64,000 nt of DNA from Peribacillus sp. Bi96 (GCF_918698115.1 NZ_CAKKLV010000001.1:62001-126000), one strand, 5' to 3'; positions 19,083-29,925 are shown, numbered from the stretch's first letter. Numbers and translations: made by a program. Notes: generated by a model from the letters alone, not told the origin.

Positions 19083-20087
19083 ATGAATAATATAACCATT
19101 TATGATGTGGCGCGTGAGGCGAATGTTTCCATGGCCACCGTTTCCCGCGTAGTTAACGGGAATCCAAATGTAAAGCCAGCGACAAGGAAGAAAGTTTCGG
19201 ATGTGATTGAGAAGTTAGGGTACCGTCCCAATGCAGTGGCAAGGGGTCTTGCCAGCAAGAAAACGACTACAGTTGGGGTCATTATACCGGATATCTCCAG
19301 CATCTTTTTTGCCGAATTGGCACGAGGTATAGAAGATATAGCGACCATGTATAAATACAATATCATTCTAAGTAGTTCTGATGAGAATATAGATAAGGAA
19401 TTCCATTTGTTGAATACGATGCTTGGAAAACAAGTGGATGGTATCGTATTCATGGGAGGCAACATTTCTGACGAGCATGTCAAAGAGTTTAAGAATTCAC
19501 CCGTTCCAATCGTTCTTGCCGGTTCGGTGGATGAAAGCGGACAAATTCCATCGGTTAATATTGATTATGAGGCGGCGGCATTCGACGCAGTGACTTTTTT
19601 CGCTCAAAAAGGACACAAGCATATCGCCCTTGTAAGCGGAAACCTGTCCATGCTGATTAATGAAAAGAAATTGGCTGGTTATAAACGCGGGTTGAAAGAG
19701 GCTGGGCTTTCATATAATGAAAGTTATATTGTTGAAGGCGATTATACATATGATTCTGGAATTGAGTCTTTTGAAAAGTTCCTGGAAGCGGATGAGAAAC
19801 CAACAGCATTCATTGTCGGCGCCGACGAAATGGCGCTTGGAATTGTCCATGCCGCCCAGGACAAAGGACATAATGTACCGGATGACTTTGAAGTGATCAG
19901 CTTTGACAATACTAGATTGACTTTGATGGTACGTCCGCAAATCACGACAATCGTCCAACCTTTATATGATATTGGTGCGGTTGCGATGAGGCTCCTGACA
20001 AAATTGATGAATAAAGAGGAAGTGGAAGAAGGTCATGAAATAGTGATCCTGCCACATCGGATTGAAGAACGTCAATCAACGAAATAA
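19083..20087 (+). CDS. ccpA: Catabolite control protein A (LacI family)
   Basis: The 334-residue global carbon regulator has an N-terminal LacI helix-turn-helix ([20 protein letters not shown], residues 4-23) and hinge ([12 protein letters not shown]). The effector core contains the CcpA-typical HPr-Ser-P contact regions. With phosphorylated HPr it binds cre sites; a good cre lies in acsA, only 3 kb away. GGAGG precedes the ATG at 19083. Its place between aroA and acuC matches B. subtilis. Confidence 0.95.
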   Translation: MNNITIYDVAREANVSMATVSRVVNGNPNVKPATRKKVSDVIEKLGYRPNAVARGLASKKTTTVGVIIPDISSIFFAELARGIEDIATMYKYNIILSSSDENIDKEFHLLNTMLGKQVDGIVFMGGNISDEHVKEFKNSPVPIVLAGSVDESGQIPSVNIDYEAAAFDAVTFFAQKGHKHIALVSGNLSMLINEKKLAGYKRGLKEAGLSYNESYIVEGDYTYDSGIESFEKFLEADEKPTAFIVGADEMALGIVHAAQDKGHNVPDDFEVISFDNTRLTLMVRPQITTIVQPLYDIGAVAMRLLTKLMNKEEVEEGHEIVILPHRIEERQSTK

Positions 20088-20096
20088 TCTGGTTTA

Positions 20097-20127
20097 GAGA
20101 GTGCCCCGAGGGCGCTCTCATTTTTTT
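20097..20127 (+). terminator. Terminator after ccpA
   Basis: GAGAGTGCC pairs with GGCGCTCTC, with seven T. Confidence 0.9.
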
Positions 20128-20151
20128 GTTCCACAGGTTATATCCACAAAC

Positions 20152-20180
20152 AAAAAAGATCGTTTTTCAACGATCTTTTC
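20152..20180 (-). terminator. Terminator of acuABC
   Basis: AAAAGATCGTT pairs with AACGATCTTTT and lies immediately after the acuC stop on the minus strand. Confidence 0.85.
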
Positions 20181-20181
20181 A

Positions 20182-21363
20182 TTAGCTTTGTTCATTGCTT
20201 GACGATGTTTGCTTGGAAGAACGGATGGGATAAAGGACCTTTTCAAGCGTTAGGGCATTCTTCTCGCTAATTTCAGGCTTCCTTGGAATGGGTTCATATA
20301 TATCTTCCATATCATCCCATTCTATCGGGAGGGGCACAGGGGACTCCGGCTGCCATGTATTAATCCATTCTTTTGATAGGGGACCTGAAATATCATTATT
20401 CGTCATTTCAAGCCAGACCCTAGACCAGGCCCTCGGGACGACGCGCCATATATCATAACCGCCGCCGCCCACGGCAATCCAGCGCCCGTCGCAATACTTA
20501 TGGGCCATTTCATGGGCCAACTTTGGTATCTCCCTGTATATCTTCATGGTGGCAGATAAATGGGTAAGTGGATCGTAATAATGCGAATCTGCTCCATTTT
20601 GCGTTAAAATGACATCCGGTTTGAAGAATTCTATGACCTCTTTAAAGGCAGCCCTATAGCATTCGAGCCAAGAGTCGTCTTCCGTGAACGCATCGACCGG
20701 GATATTGAATGAATAGCCATAGCCTTTTCCTTGACCCCGTTCGTTAATATTGCCCGTGCCGGGAAATAAGTATCGGCCCGTTTCATGAATGGATAGTGTA
20801 CATGCATCCGGATCGTCATAAAATGACCATTGGACTCCGTCACCATGGTGGGCATCTGTATCAACATACAAGACGCGTGCGCCATATTTCTTTTGCAAAT
20901 ACTTAATCGCTACCGAACTATCATTATAAATGCAAAAGCCTGAGGCTTTCCCGCGGAAACCGTGATGCAGGCCCCCTCCAAGATTTAGTGCGTGCAGGGA
21001 CTGACCTGTCATGACGAGATCCACGGCCGTCAAGGTGCCTCCGACAAGCAAGGCGCTTGCTTCATGCATGTTGGGGAATATTGGGGTATCTTCCGTTCCA
21101 AGCCCGTAATTTACAGCCTTTTCAGTGGGGAGTTTGCCCTCACCCGCCAATCTGACAGCGTTTACATAATGCGGATCGTGGATCAGTTCCAATTCTTCAT
21201 CGGTAGCCATTCTGGGCTTGATAATTTGATCATCACTAATGGCATGGTGTTTTTTTAATAAATCAAGCGTGAGTTTAAGTCGTTTTTGATTGAACGGATG
21301 ATCATCGTTGAATTTATAGGTAAGAAGTTCATCCGAATAGACAAAAAGGGATGTATCATTCAT
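20182..21363 (-). CDS. acuC: Acetoin utilization / protein lysine deacetylase AcuC
   Basis: The 393-residue member of the class I histone-deacetylase fold carries GGGLHHG, the zinc site in DTDAHHGDGVQ (about residues 165-175), FPGTG, and VILTQNGADSHYYDPL. It removes the acetyl group from AcsA and so reactivates it. It is the last gene of acuABC, overlapping acuB by eight bases. A short serine-rich tail (SSKQTSSSNEQS) ends the protein. Confidence 0.92.
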   Translation of the reverse strand: MNDTSLFVYSDELLTYKFNDDHPFNQKRLKLTLDLLKKHHAISDDQIIKPRMATDEELELIHDPHYVNAVRLAGEGKLPTEKAVNYGLGTEDTPIFPNMHEASALLVGGTLTAVDLVMTGQSLHALNLGGGLHHGFRGKASGFCIYNDSSVAIKYLQKKYGARVLYVDTDAHHGDGVQWSFYDDPDACTLSIHETGRYLFPGTGNINERGQGKGYGYSFNIPVDAFTEDDSWLECYRAAFKEVIEFFKPDVILTQNGADSHYYDPLTHLSATMKIYREIPKLAHEMAHKYCDGRWIAVGGGGYDIWRVVPRAWSRVWLEMTNNDISGPLSKEWINTWQPESPVPLPIEWDDMEDIYEPIPRKPEISEKNALTLEKVLYPIRSSKQTSSSNEQS

Positions 21364-22006
21364 GGGAAATCCCCGGTAGACTAGGCCATAACACGGTATA
21401 GCCCTCTTTCTTCAAATCCTCCACCACCATAAATGGATTCATCGTCTGCACACGAATTACAAGAATTTTATAATCGGTACCATCTTTTTCAGGATAAACA
21501 AGAGTACTGAGGATATTCGTATTGCGCCTTTTGAAAATATGGGCAATATCATGAAGGCTACCTGCCTTATCCGGGATTCTGATTTCGATTTGGGAACCGG
21601 GCTGATTGACTCCAGTCAACTCAACGTATGAATGAAGTAAATCAGAACCGGTTATGATGCCTACTAACTTCCTTCCCTTTACAATTGGAAGGCAGCTGAT
21701 ATTGTTATCACAAAAAACAGCCCCGATTTCTTCCACGAAATCTAGCGGGTGCCCTGTGATTATTTCCGTTTTCATGATGCTGGATAGTGGTTTTTGTAAA
21801 TCATTTTTGTATTCTGCGGTGCGGAATATAGAGGGGGCAGCATCCCGAATATCACGGTCGCTGACTAATCCCACAAGTTGAAAGCTGTCATCGACAATGG
21901 GTATATGGCGAATTCGTTTCTCCTTAATGATCAAGACAGCGCTATGGATTGTATCCGTTGGAGTGAGGGTGATGATACCCTCATTCATTATTGTTTCAAC
22001 AATCAT
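21356..22006 (-). CDS. acuB: AcuB, CBS-pair and ACT domain protein
   Basis: The protein has 216 residues. Two CBS motifs (about residues 8-55 and 75-130), with VSDRDIRDA and IITGSDLL, form a probable adenine-nucleotide sensor. A C-terminal ACT domain (EIRIPDKAGSLHDIAHIF) follows from about 140. The molecular role is unknown, but it is always found between acuA and acuC in this group, which suggests it modulates the acetylation/deacetylation pair. A GGAGGAAGGAAAATG start context is visible. Confidence 0.92.
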   Translation of the reverse strand: MIVETIMNEGIITLTPTDTIHSAVLIIKEKRIRHIPIVDDSFQLVGLVSDRDIRDAAPSIFRTAEYKNDLQKPLSSIMKTEIITGHPLDFVEEIGAVFCDNNISCLPIVKGRKLVGIITGSDLLHSYVELTGVNQPGSQIEIRIPDKAGSLHDIAHIFKRRNTNILSTLVYPEKDGTDYKILVIRVQTMNPFMVVEDLKKEGYTVLWPSLPGISHE

Positions 22007-22032
22007 TTTCCTTCCTCCTCTTCCTCGCCTCT

Positions 22033-22665
22033 TTAATACATGAACCGATTCATAAAACGCAATTGGTCGAATTTTTGGATGGATTCCTGCGGGACTCTTT
22101 TGCCAATACGTGCCATCAGGCAGTTGGCCGGGTGGGAACTGATTTCAGGATCATCTGTTGCAAAGTAGACCAAGCCGCCGGCACTCATCATTTTTTCCAT
22201 GACCTTACGATAGTCCCAAATATTCAGGCCTGTTCCTTTCAAATCCCAATGCCAATAGTATTCAGTGGTGATGATGATGAAGTCTTCAACGGAATCGTCT
22301 TCCATGGAAAGGCGAATTAAGTTCTTACCGACGGAGGCACCCCGGTATTTAGGGATGACCTCGATTGCACCAAGCTCAATCAGGTCCTCCATCTCGATTT
22401 CCGACCAGCGCTCCAAGGGATCGGGATATAAGTAAGTTACATAACCCACGATTGTTTCATTTTCACGGGCGATGAAGATCCTGCCCTCAGGCAAGTCTGC
22501 AATCTCAATTAACGCTTTATGCTGCAAAGCAGGCGGGCGAAAGGCGACCAAGTCTTCGTGAAACTCATAAGCGGACATTCTTTCGCCGTTTAACGGCCCC
22601 TCGATGATGAGAGTTCCGCTTAATGTCTGCAGTTCCTTAGTATAAAAGGTCTTATTATATTCCAT
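22033..22665 (-). CDS. acuA: GNAT protein acetyltransferase AcuA
   Basis: The 210-residue GNAT acetyltransferase has the acetyl-CoA loop region KYRGASVGKNLI near residues 108-120. It acetylates the catalytic lysine of AcsA, switching acetyl-CoA synthetase off. First gene of acuABC, divergent from acsA with a 325-base regulatory gap. A GGGGGTG site precedes the ATG. Confidence 0.93.
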   Translation of the reverse strand: MEYNKTFYTKELQTLSGTLIIEGPLNGERMSAYEFHEDLVAFRPPALQHKALIEIADLPEGRIFIARENETIVGYVTYLYPDPLERWSEIEMEDLIELGAIEVIPKYRGASVGKNLIRLSMEDDSVEDFIIITTEYYWHWDLKGTGLNIWDYRKVMEKMMSAGGLVYFATDDPEISSHPANCLMARIGKRVPQESIQKFDQLRFMNRFMY

Positions 22666-22925
22666 TCTTTCACCCCCTTGTAAAATAGTAATCTTTCACT
22701 CTCGCATTCCGGAGTATAAGAAGCATTGAAAGCTTACATAAATTATACATAAAAACAAGGGGCATAATTCAGAAAGTTCAAGGCATATATGAATCTTTTG
22801 TTACAGGGCTTCTTCTTTCCCGCCCATCAATATGAATTCACCTTAACTATAACAATAAACTTGTATTATTCAAGATTCAGCAAGAAGGAATTTCCCTAAA
22901 ATGGAAGTGTTGAATATTTAAAAAA

Positions 22926-22954
22926 TTGAGATAATTCTCCTCTTATACTATAAT
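22926..22954 (+). promoter_or_regulatory. Sigma-A promoter of acsA
   Basis: TTGAGA and a perfect TATAAT are 17 bases apart, about 37 bases before the acsA start. This puts the cre site just downstream of the transcription start. Confidence 0.75.
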
Positions 22955-22990
22955 GAAAATATAGAGCCGAATAAAGGGGGAGTTTGTCGT

Positions 22991-24709
22991 ATGAATGTGA
23001 AAGCGTTGCCAGTAGTGGAAGGTAATTTCAATTTAAAGAATTATGATGAAAAATACAAGAAGTTTGACTGGTCCGAGACGGAGAAGGAATTCTCCTGGTC
23101 TGAAACCGGTAAAGTGAATCTTGCGTATGAAGCCATTGACCGCCATGTAGAAACATACAAAAAGAACAAAGTAGCCCTTTATTACAAAGACGATAAAAGA
23201 AATGAAAAGTATACATTCAAGGAAATGAAGGATTATACGAATCAAGCGGCAAATGTGTTCAAGAACATTGCCAATGTGGAAAAAGGTGATCGTGTTTTCA
23301 TCTTCATGCCTCGCTCCCCGGAGCTTTATTTTGCATTGTTGGGTGCGATTAAAACGGGAGCGGTCGTAGGGCCGTTGTTCGAAGCATTCATGGAAGGTGC
23401 AATAAGGGATCGTCTTGAAGATAGTGAGGCAAGTGTGTTAGTGACGACACCTGAACTTTTGCCGCGCGTACCGGTTGATGAATTACCCCATTTAAAGCAT
23501 ATTTTCTTGGTGGGGGAAGATATAAAAGAAGAAGGAAAGTATCATAACTTCAATAAGAAATTGAAAGAAGCGGACAAAAAATTCGAAATTGAATGGGTGG
23601 ATCGGAATGACGGTCTGATTCTTCACTATACCTCGGGTTCCACAGGAAATCCAAAAGGAGTGCTACATGTTCATAATGCGATGATCCAGCATTATCAAAC
23701 GGCAAAATGGGTCCTTGATTTACAGGATGAGGACGTGTATTGGTGCACAGCGGACCCTGGGTGGGTGACAGGGACGTCCTACGGGATCTTTGGACCATGG
23801 CTGACAGGGACCTCGAATGTCATTGTAGGCGGGAGATTCAAGCCTGAATCCTGGTACAAGACCTTGGAAGACTTTGGTGTAACGGTATGGTATAGTGCCC
23901 CGACTGCCTTCAGGATGCTGATGGGCGCAGGCGACGAAATCGTTAAACGGTTCGATTTAAGCTCCCTCCGCCATGTCTTAAGTGTAGGTGAACCGTTGAA
24001 TCCGGAAGTGGTGCGCTGGGGAATGAAGGTATTCAATCACCGTATCCATGATACATGGTGGATGACGGAGACTGGAGCTCAGGTCATATGCAATTATCCT
24101 TGCCTGGAAATCAAACCGGGTTCGATGGGTAAACCGATTCCTGGCGTGAAAGCGGCAATAGTGGATGATCAAGGCAACGAGCTGCCACCGCATAGAATGG
24201 GGAACCTAGCCATCAAGAAAGGATGGCCTTCCATGATGAAGACCGTCTGGAAGAATGAAGCGAAATATGAATCTTACTTTATGCCAGGTGATTGGTATGT
24301 TTCCGGAGATTCCGCATATATGGATGAAGATGGTTATTTCTGGTTCCAAGGCCGGGTGGATGATGTCATCATGACGGCAGGGGAAAGAGTCGGACCTTTC
24401 GAAGTGGAAAGCAAGTTGGTCGAGCATCCAGCCGTAGCTGAAGCGGGGGTCATCGGGAAGCCGGATCCAATCCGGGGGGAAATTATCAAAGCGTTCATCG
24501 CCCTCCGTGACGGTTACGATGCTAACGATGAGCTGATAGAAGAAATTCGACAATTTGTAAAGCAGGGTCTCGCAGCACATGCGGCGCCACGTGAAATTGA
24601 ATTCAGGGATAAACTTCCTAAAACAAGAAGCGGTAAAATCATGCGCCGTGTCTTGAAAGCTTGGGAACTGGATCTGCCAACTGGTGATTTATCATCGATG
24701 GAGGATTGA
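22991..24709 (+). CDS. acsA: Acetyl-CoA synthetase AcsA
   Basis: The 572-residue AMP-forming ligase activates acetate to acetyl-CoA. Motifs are YTSGSTGNPKG (about residues 213-223), TWWMTETG (about 353-360), YVSGDSAYMDEDGYFWFQGR (hinge region, about 436) and the C-terminal PKTRSGKIMRR. The lysine of that motif, Lys549, is the residue acetylated by AcuA and deacetylated by AcuC. The first codons contain a cre site. GGGGGAG lies upstream, and a strong terminator follows. Confidence 0.95.
   Translation: MNVKALPVVEGNFNLKNYDEKYKKFDWSETEKEFSWSETGKVNLAYEAIDRHVETYKKNKVALYYKDDKRNEKYTFKEMKDYTNQAANVFKNIANVEKGDRVFIFMPRSPELYFALLGAIKTGAVVGPLFEAFMEGAIRDRLEDSEASVLVTTPELLPRVPVDELPHLKHIFLVGEDIKEEGKYHNFNKKLKEADKKFEIEWVDRNDGLILHYTSGSTGNPKGVLHVHNAMIQHYQTAKWVLDLQDEDVYWCTADPGWVTGTSYGIFGPWLTGTSNVIVGGRFKPESWYKTLEDFGVTVWYSAPTAFRMLMGAGDEIVKRFDLSSLRHVLSVGEPLNPEVVRWGMKVFNHRIHDTWWMTETGAQVICNYPCLEIKPGSMGKPIPGVKAAIVDDQGNELPPHRMGNLAIKKGWPSMMKTVWKNEAKYESYFMPGDWYVSGDSAYMDEDGYFWFQGRVDDVIMTAGERVGPFEVESKLVEHPAVAEAGVIGKPDPIRGEIIKAFIALRDGYDANDELIEEIRQFVKQGLAAHAAPREIEFRDKLPKTRSGKIMRRVLKAWELDLPTGDLSSMED
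22998..23011 (+). promoter_or_regulatory. CcpA cre site inside the 5' end of acsA
   Basis: TGAAAGCGTTGCCA matches the cre consensus TGWAARCGYTWNCA at 13 of 14 positions. It spans codons 3-7. From memory, B. subtilis acsA has its cre at the same codons; this was not checked. Confidence 0.8.
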
Positions 24710-24737
24710 GAAGCTGAGCTATGTTTTTAGAGAAGGT

Positions 24738-24775
24738 AAAAAAGCATCCATGCACATTTGCGTGGATGCTTTTTT
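24738..24775 (+). terminator. Terminator after acsA
   Basis: AAAAAGCATCCATGCA pairs with TGCGTGGATGCTTTTT. Confidence 0.92.
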
Positions 24776-24816
24776 GAGTATTGGGCACATTTACCAATCG
24801 AGTAGGGAGAAGTTAT

Positions 24817-24856
24817 AAAAAACAGGCTGCCGGGTCATATCCCGACAGCCTGTTTA
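24817..24856 (-). terminator. Terminator of the PBP gene
   Basis: AAACAGGCTG.CCGGG pairs with CCCG.ACAGCCTGTTT, with an A run that gives U residues on the minus-strand transcript. Confidence 0.88.
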
Positions 24857-24867
24857 CTTGAAAAATG

Positions 24868-27800
24868 TCATTCTTTCTCTTCTTCAGCTTTATCCGTGTC
24901 TTTATCTTGATCATTGACTGTGTCTTTATCTTGATCATTGACTGTGTCTTTATCTTTGTCAGTCTCTGGGTCTTTTTTATCTGTATTGTCTTTATCTTTG
25001 TTTTGCTCTTGTTCTTTGTTTTTATCTGTTTCTTTATCTGCTTCTTTTTCTTTATCTGATGTACTATTCTCTTCTTTTGAGTCTGGTTTTTTATCTTTGT
25101 CAGCTATTTGATCTTTTTCGCGATCATCTTTATTCTTTGTGGAATCTTCTTTTGAACTTGTTTTCTTAGCACCGCTTTCTACACGTTGCGATGGGGCTGA
25201 TTCCTTACCGACTATGTCTACAGCCGTTACGTAATAGGAACCGCCTGAGCTGACTTTGTAAACAAGATTCTCTCCAGCATTGATGCTTGCTACCTTTTTA
25301 CCGTCTTTATAGACGCGATAGCCGACGACATCTCCTTCATGATGCAAGCCCCATGTAATCTTTTCGTTACTTATTGTTATGGAGAGGGGATCAGGCGCTT
25401 TGCCATTATCATTCAGCTTCGCTTTCGTCCCGACAACACCACCTGATTTTTCGCTTCCAGGAATCACTGAACCCGGATCATTCACATATTGCAATCCGAT
25501 GTCTCCAAATGACTCCGGATTCAGCATGAATCCGCCACTTGTGAATTCGCCAGGTGTTTGCGGAAGGGCCGCGTATCGTTTGCTGCCGACTGATACATAT
25601 TGTCCATCTATGAAACTATTATCCGCCCTTGATGGAGCATATTTGGCGATGAATAAATCAGATTTGACAAGTCCTGCCTTTTGACATGAACTTGACGGAA
25701 GCAGTCCTGAAACGCCACAGAAGGAACGGCTGACAATCCCGCCCGGCATTTCAAACCGCTTATCGGGGTCGACGAGTTTCGGTTCGACTTTGTATGCGGC
25801 ATTGATCAGATCTGCCCAATAATACATATTACGTTTATTATATTCTAGACCATTATAAGTCCCTTGCAAGGATTTCGGTGTGTCATAACCGAGCCATGTC
25901 CCGAATGATACATTAGGGTTGGTGGCAACGAACCAAGCGTCCCAATAGTTTTGTGAAGTACCGGTTTTACCGGCCCAATCGCTTGAGAAAGCAAGGCGGT
26001 TCCTGACTGAGGCCGCCGTACCGCTGTTTACGACATCACGCATCATATCAAGGGTCAGGTAAGCGGCTTGTGGAGAGAAAACATCCACTGGTTTCACTTT
26101 ATGCTGATAGATGACTTTGCCATCTTTCGAAACGATTTTATCGATCATATAAGCATCGATGAATTCTCCTGAATTGGCAAATGTGCCAAACGCATTGACG
26201 TTTTCTTCAACGGTTACACCTTTTTGCATCGCACCTAATGACATGGCAAGGTTGGAGTAATCCGCTTTCGTCACGGTGGAGAAGCCCATTTTCTCCAAAT
26301 ACGAAGCGGGGCTCAAGTTGATTATTTTCTTGTAAAAGAGCGCTGCCGGGATATTGTAGGAATTCTTCAGGGCCTCGCGGGCAGTCGATACTCCCGTATA
26401 GCTGCCGCCGCCATAGTTTCCTGGACTCCACGGTTTACCGCCTGTTGGAATGGAAATTGGCACGTTGGCCGATACGCTGCCAGGCGAGATCTTGCCTAGC
26501 TCGATGCCTGGACCATATATCACCAGCGGCTTCATCGTTGATCCGTTTGATCGCAGTGATGCGGTAGCATGGTTCGTCTGCTCCCGCTTGAAATCGCGGC
26601 CGCCTACGAAACTGATGATTTTCCCAGTTTTATTTTCGATAAGAATGGCTCCCGCCTCCACGGGCTCGCTCACCGTTTTCATTTCTTTCGTATCCGGATC
26701 GACGACTTGTGCCGTTTTATCGTATCCGAAATTTGGATAGTTTTTCGTTACTTCCTGCATTTTGTCATAGATCTTTTTATTGACTGTCGTATAAATCTTA
26801 TAGCCGTTTTGACGAAGCTTACGATCAGCAAGTGCTACATATTGATCTTTTAAATCATCATTCTCTAAATCTTTCTCTTCGTATCCATCTTCTTTTGCTA
26901 GACTGACGGATAGAATTTCAATGGAGCGTTTTTCAATTTCATACGTGAGCCATGGATACTTCTCTGATGGCATCTCCGTTTTTCCGATAAAGTCTTTTGT
27001 TATGTCGTATGCGCTTGCTTTATCATATTCTTCTTTTGTTATGTATCCGTTACTATACATTCGTTTTAATACGGTTTTCATCCGGTTGATGCCGGGTTCT
27101 TGATTTTCTTTCAGTTTTCCTTGCTGGGTATATGGTGTATAACCGAAAGGGCTTTGCGGCAATCCAGCAATAAAAGCGGATTGGGGCAGAGTCAGATCTT
27201 TGGCCTCCACACCAAAAATACCTTCAGCAGCCGACTCGACACCAGCGATGTTCCGACCGGAAGAATTTCGTCCCAACGTGGAGACGTTTAGGTAGGTTTC
27301 CAAAATCTCTTCCTTTTCAAAGAACTTTTCCACCCGGAGTGCAAGCAGGATTTCTTTTGCTTTCCGGTCAAATGAGACTTCGTTCGTGAGGACCTGGTTT
27401 TTGATGAGCTGCTGTGTTAAAGTGCTTCCTCCGGATTGGACGGATGCATTTGAAAATTCCTGGTAAATGGCACGCAGGATGGCCTTCGGGACAACCCCGT
27501 CATGTTCGTAAAAATACTCATCTTCTGTCGCAATGACTGCATTTTTAAGATACTCCGAAACTTTATCGATGGACACTTCTTCACGTTCAAGGTCACTCTT
27601 GAGCTTGCCTAAGTATACGTCATCAGAAAAGTATACCTCAGAGGTCTCTTCATAATTGTAGATGTCTTTTTTTAAATCTTCTTTTGAGCGTACCGGCTCA
27701 TCTTTGACGAGGGCAGCGAAATAGCCGGCTCCGACGCCGCCGGCGAATGAGAATCCTAGAATCCCAACAATAATGAGGATCAGCGTTAAATTCCAAATGA

Positions 27801-27903
27801 CTTGGTATGTAACCCGCGCGTTTTTTTGTGTCTTTTCTTTTTTGAAAAAACGCGTCAGCTGCTTCCAAACTGTTTGAAATCTATCTTGTTGATTATTATT
27901 CAT
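24868..27903 (-). CDS. Class A penicillin-binding protein with FN3 domain and charged tail
   Basis: The protein has about 1011 residues. It has one N-terminal membrane helix (about 30-55); a glycosyltransferase GT51 domain with EDEYFYEHDGV and GGSTLTQQLIKNQ; and a transpeptidase with SxxK (STMK, about 453), SYN and KTGTS (about 644). A fibronectin type III module lies near 835-900, and a lysine-, aspartate- and glutamate-rich tail runs to the end. It polymerises and cross-links peptidoglycan outside the membrane. The start at 27903 has GGGGGT upstream; the longer frame to 28008 has no signals. The tail contains 8-residue repeats. It is next to tyrS. Confidence 0.92.
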   Translation of the reverse strand: MNNNQQDRFQTVWKQLTRFFKKEKTQKNARVTYQVIWNLTLILIIVGILGFSFAGGVGAGYFAALVKDEPVRSKEDLKKDIYNYEETSEVYFSDDVYLGKLKSDLEREEVSIDKVSEYLKNAVIATEDEYFYEHDGVVPKAILRAIYQEFSNASVQSGGSTLTQQLIKNQVLTNEVSFDRKAKEILLALRVEKFFEKEEILETYLNVSTLGRNSSGRNIAGVESAAEGIFGVEAKDLTLPQSAFIAGLPQSPFGYTPYTQQGKLKENQEPGINRMKTVLKRMYSNGYITKEEYDKASAYDITKDFIGKTEMPSEKYPWLTYEIEKRSIEILSVSLAKEDGYEEKDLENDDLKDQYVALADRKLRQNGYKIYTTVNKKIYDKMQEVTKNYPNFGYDKTAQVVDPDTKEMKTVSEPVEAGAILIENKTGKIISFVGGRDFKREQTNHATASLRSNGSTMKPLVIYGPGIELGKISPGSVSANVPISIPTGGKPWSPGNYGGGSYTGVSTAREALKNSYNIPAALFYKKIINLSPASYLEKMGFSTVTKADYSNLAMSLGAMQKGVTVEENVNAFGTFANSGEFIDAYMIDKIVSKDGKVIYQHKVKPVDVFSPQAAYLTLDMMRDVVNSGTAASVRNRLAFSSDWAGKTGTSQNYWDAWFVATNPNVSFGTWLGYDTPKSLQGTYNGLEYNKRNMYYWADLINAAYKVEPKLVDPDKRFEMPGGIVSRSFCGVSGLLPSSSCQKAGLVKSDLFIAKYAPSRADNSFIDGQYVSVGSKRYAALPQTPGEFTSGGFMLNPESFGDIGLQYVNDPGSVIPGSEKSGGVVGTKAKLNDNGKAPDPLSITISNEKITWGLHHEGDVVGYRVYKDGKKVASINAGENLVYKVSSGGSYYVTAVDIVGKESAPSQRVESGAKKTSSKEDSTKNKDDREKDQIADKDKKPDSKEENSTSDKEKEADKETDKNKEQEQNKDKDNTDKKDPETDKDKDTVNDQDKDTVNDQDKDTDKAEEEKE
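24897..24944 (-). repeat. Two perfect 24-base tandem repeats in the PBP tail
   Basis: The unit encodes the 8-residue block KDTVNDQD twice. A third partial unit follows toward 24960. The rest of the tail is a looser K/D/E mosaic. Confidence 0.9.
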
Positions 27904-27997
27904 CGTATCATACCCCCTGAAATCACATATATTATAGCATATAACATGTAGGGGAAAGGGCATCTTTCTTATTTTTCTATAATCTGTAAGGGGGATG

Positions 27998-28026
27998 TTG
28001 ACAAGCAATCTTATGTATGATAAAAG
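27998..28026 (+). promoter_or_regulatory. Probable promoter of tyrS
   Basis: A perfect TTGACA is followed after 17 bases by TAAAAG, about 25-30 bases before the T-box leader. Confidence 0.6.
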
Positions 28027-28049
28027 TTTATTAACAACAATAAAATGAT

Positions 28050-28297
28050 GAATTGATCGCGATGATAGGACCCAGTAGTCAGACTATCCCTGTTTTAGAG
28101 AGCCGGTGGTTAGTGGAAATCGGTACAAATAGTATGATGAATTACTTCCTGGAGCATTTGCTGTGAAATGATTAGTAGCAGTGAACGGTTGACGACCGTT
28201 ATTCGTCTTGAGCGGAGGGCGTAGTATGTCCTCAAGTTGGGTGGTACCGCGAATTTATTCGTCCCTTCATATTTATGAAGGGGCGTTTTTGTGTGCT
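28050..28297 (+). promoter_or_regulatory. Tyrosyl T-box leader riboswitch
   Basis: Stem I features (GATAGGACCCAGTAG, AGAGAGCCGGTGG, GTGGAAATCGG) lead to the specifier region GAAT-TAC-TTCCTGGAGC; TAC at 28143-28145 reads tyrosine. The T-box core TGGGTGGTACCGCG is at 28238-28251. A terminator (CGTCCCTTCAT pairing with ATGAAGGGGCG, then T residues, about 28260-28296) competes with the antiterminator. Uncharged tRNA-Tyr should allow read-through into tyrS. Confidence 0.95.
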
Positions 28298-28337
28298 TTT
28301 TGCGGTTTTTTTTTCTGAGATGAAGGAGGAATATTAA

Positions 28338-29594
<1,257 letters not shown>

Positions 29595-29600
29595 GTTAAC

Positions 29601-29630
29601 AAAGCCCGGCTGAGTCAGCCGGGCTTTGTT
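29601..29630 (+). terminator. Terminator after tyrS
   Basis: AAAGCCCGGCTGA pairs with TCAGCCGGGCTTT; only a short T run follows. Confidence 0.85.
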
Positions 29631-29635
29631 ATGTC

Positions 29636-29925
29636 GTGCGCCTGGCATGGGTGTAATCTATAGGGTGTGAGTCCCGAACCATGAAGGCCACCAAGCAAAA
29701 GCGCGGTAGAAAACCTGTGTCTATTTTCTTGACGTAGTATCAGCTTGGATTCATGGATTCAAAGAAGACTCAGGATGTGCCAATGGAAACAATGGAAGCT
29801 GCCAAGAAGTTGGAAAAGCATATGAATGGGGAAATAGCCCATCAAGGGTTAGTAAATCTATATGAACGATAGACAAAACTGCGTCAGACTTAAACTGAAC
29901 CGCAGTATTCCGAACGGTACGTTAT
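29636..29925 (+). mobile_element. Probable group II intron remnant without its ORF
   Basis: The left part (TGGCATGGGTGTAATCTATA, GGGTGTGAGTCCCGAACC, ATGAAGGC) resembles domain I of bacterial group II introns found in Bacillus. At about 29895-29925, TGAACCGCAGTATTCCGAAC followed by GGTACG resembles the conserved piece that follows the intron-encoded reverse transcriptase. The whole maturase/RT reading frame is missing and no intact domain V is evident. Recognised from memory of such introns, not by search. The sequence is too degraded to splice. Confidence 0.42.

Noticed and set aside
24897..24960. Short direct repeats that could suggest CRISPR
   Set aside because: Units are contiguous without spacers and are read in frame as KDTVNDQD.
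24865..25059. Hydrophobic plus-strand frame opposite the PBP tail
   Set aside because: It is the reverse reading of the K/D-rich repeats, which gives artificial F/I/V/C runs; no start signals.
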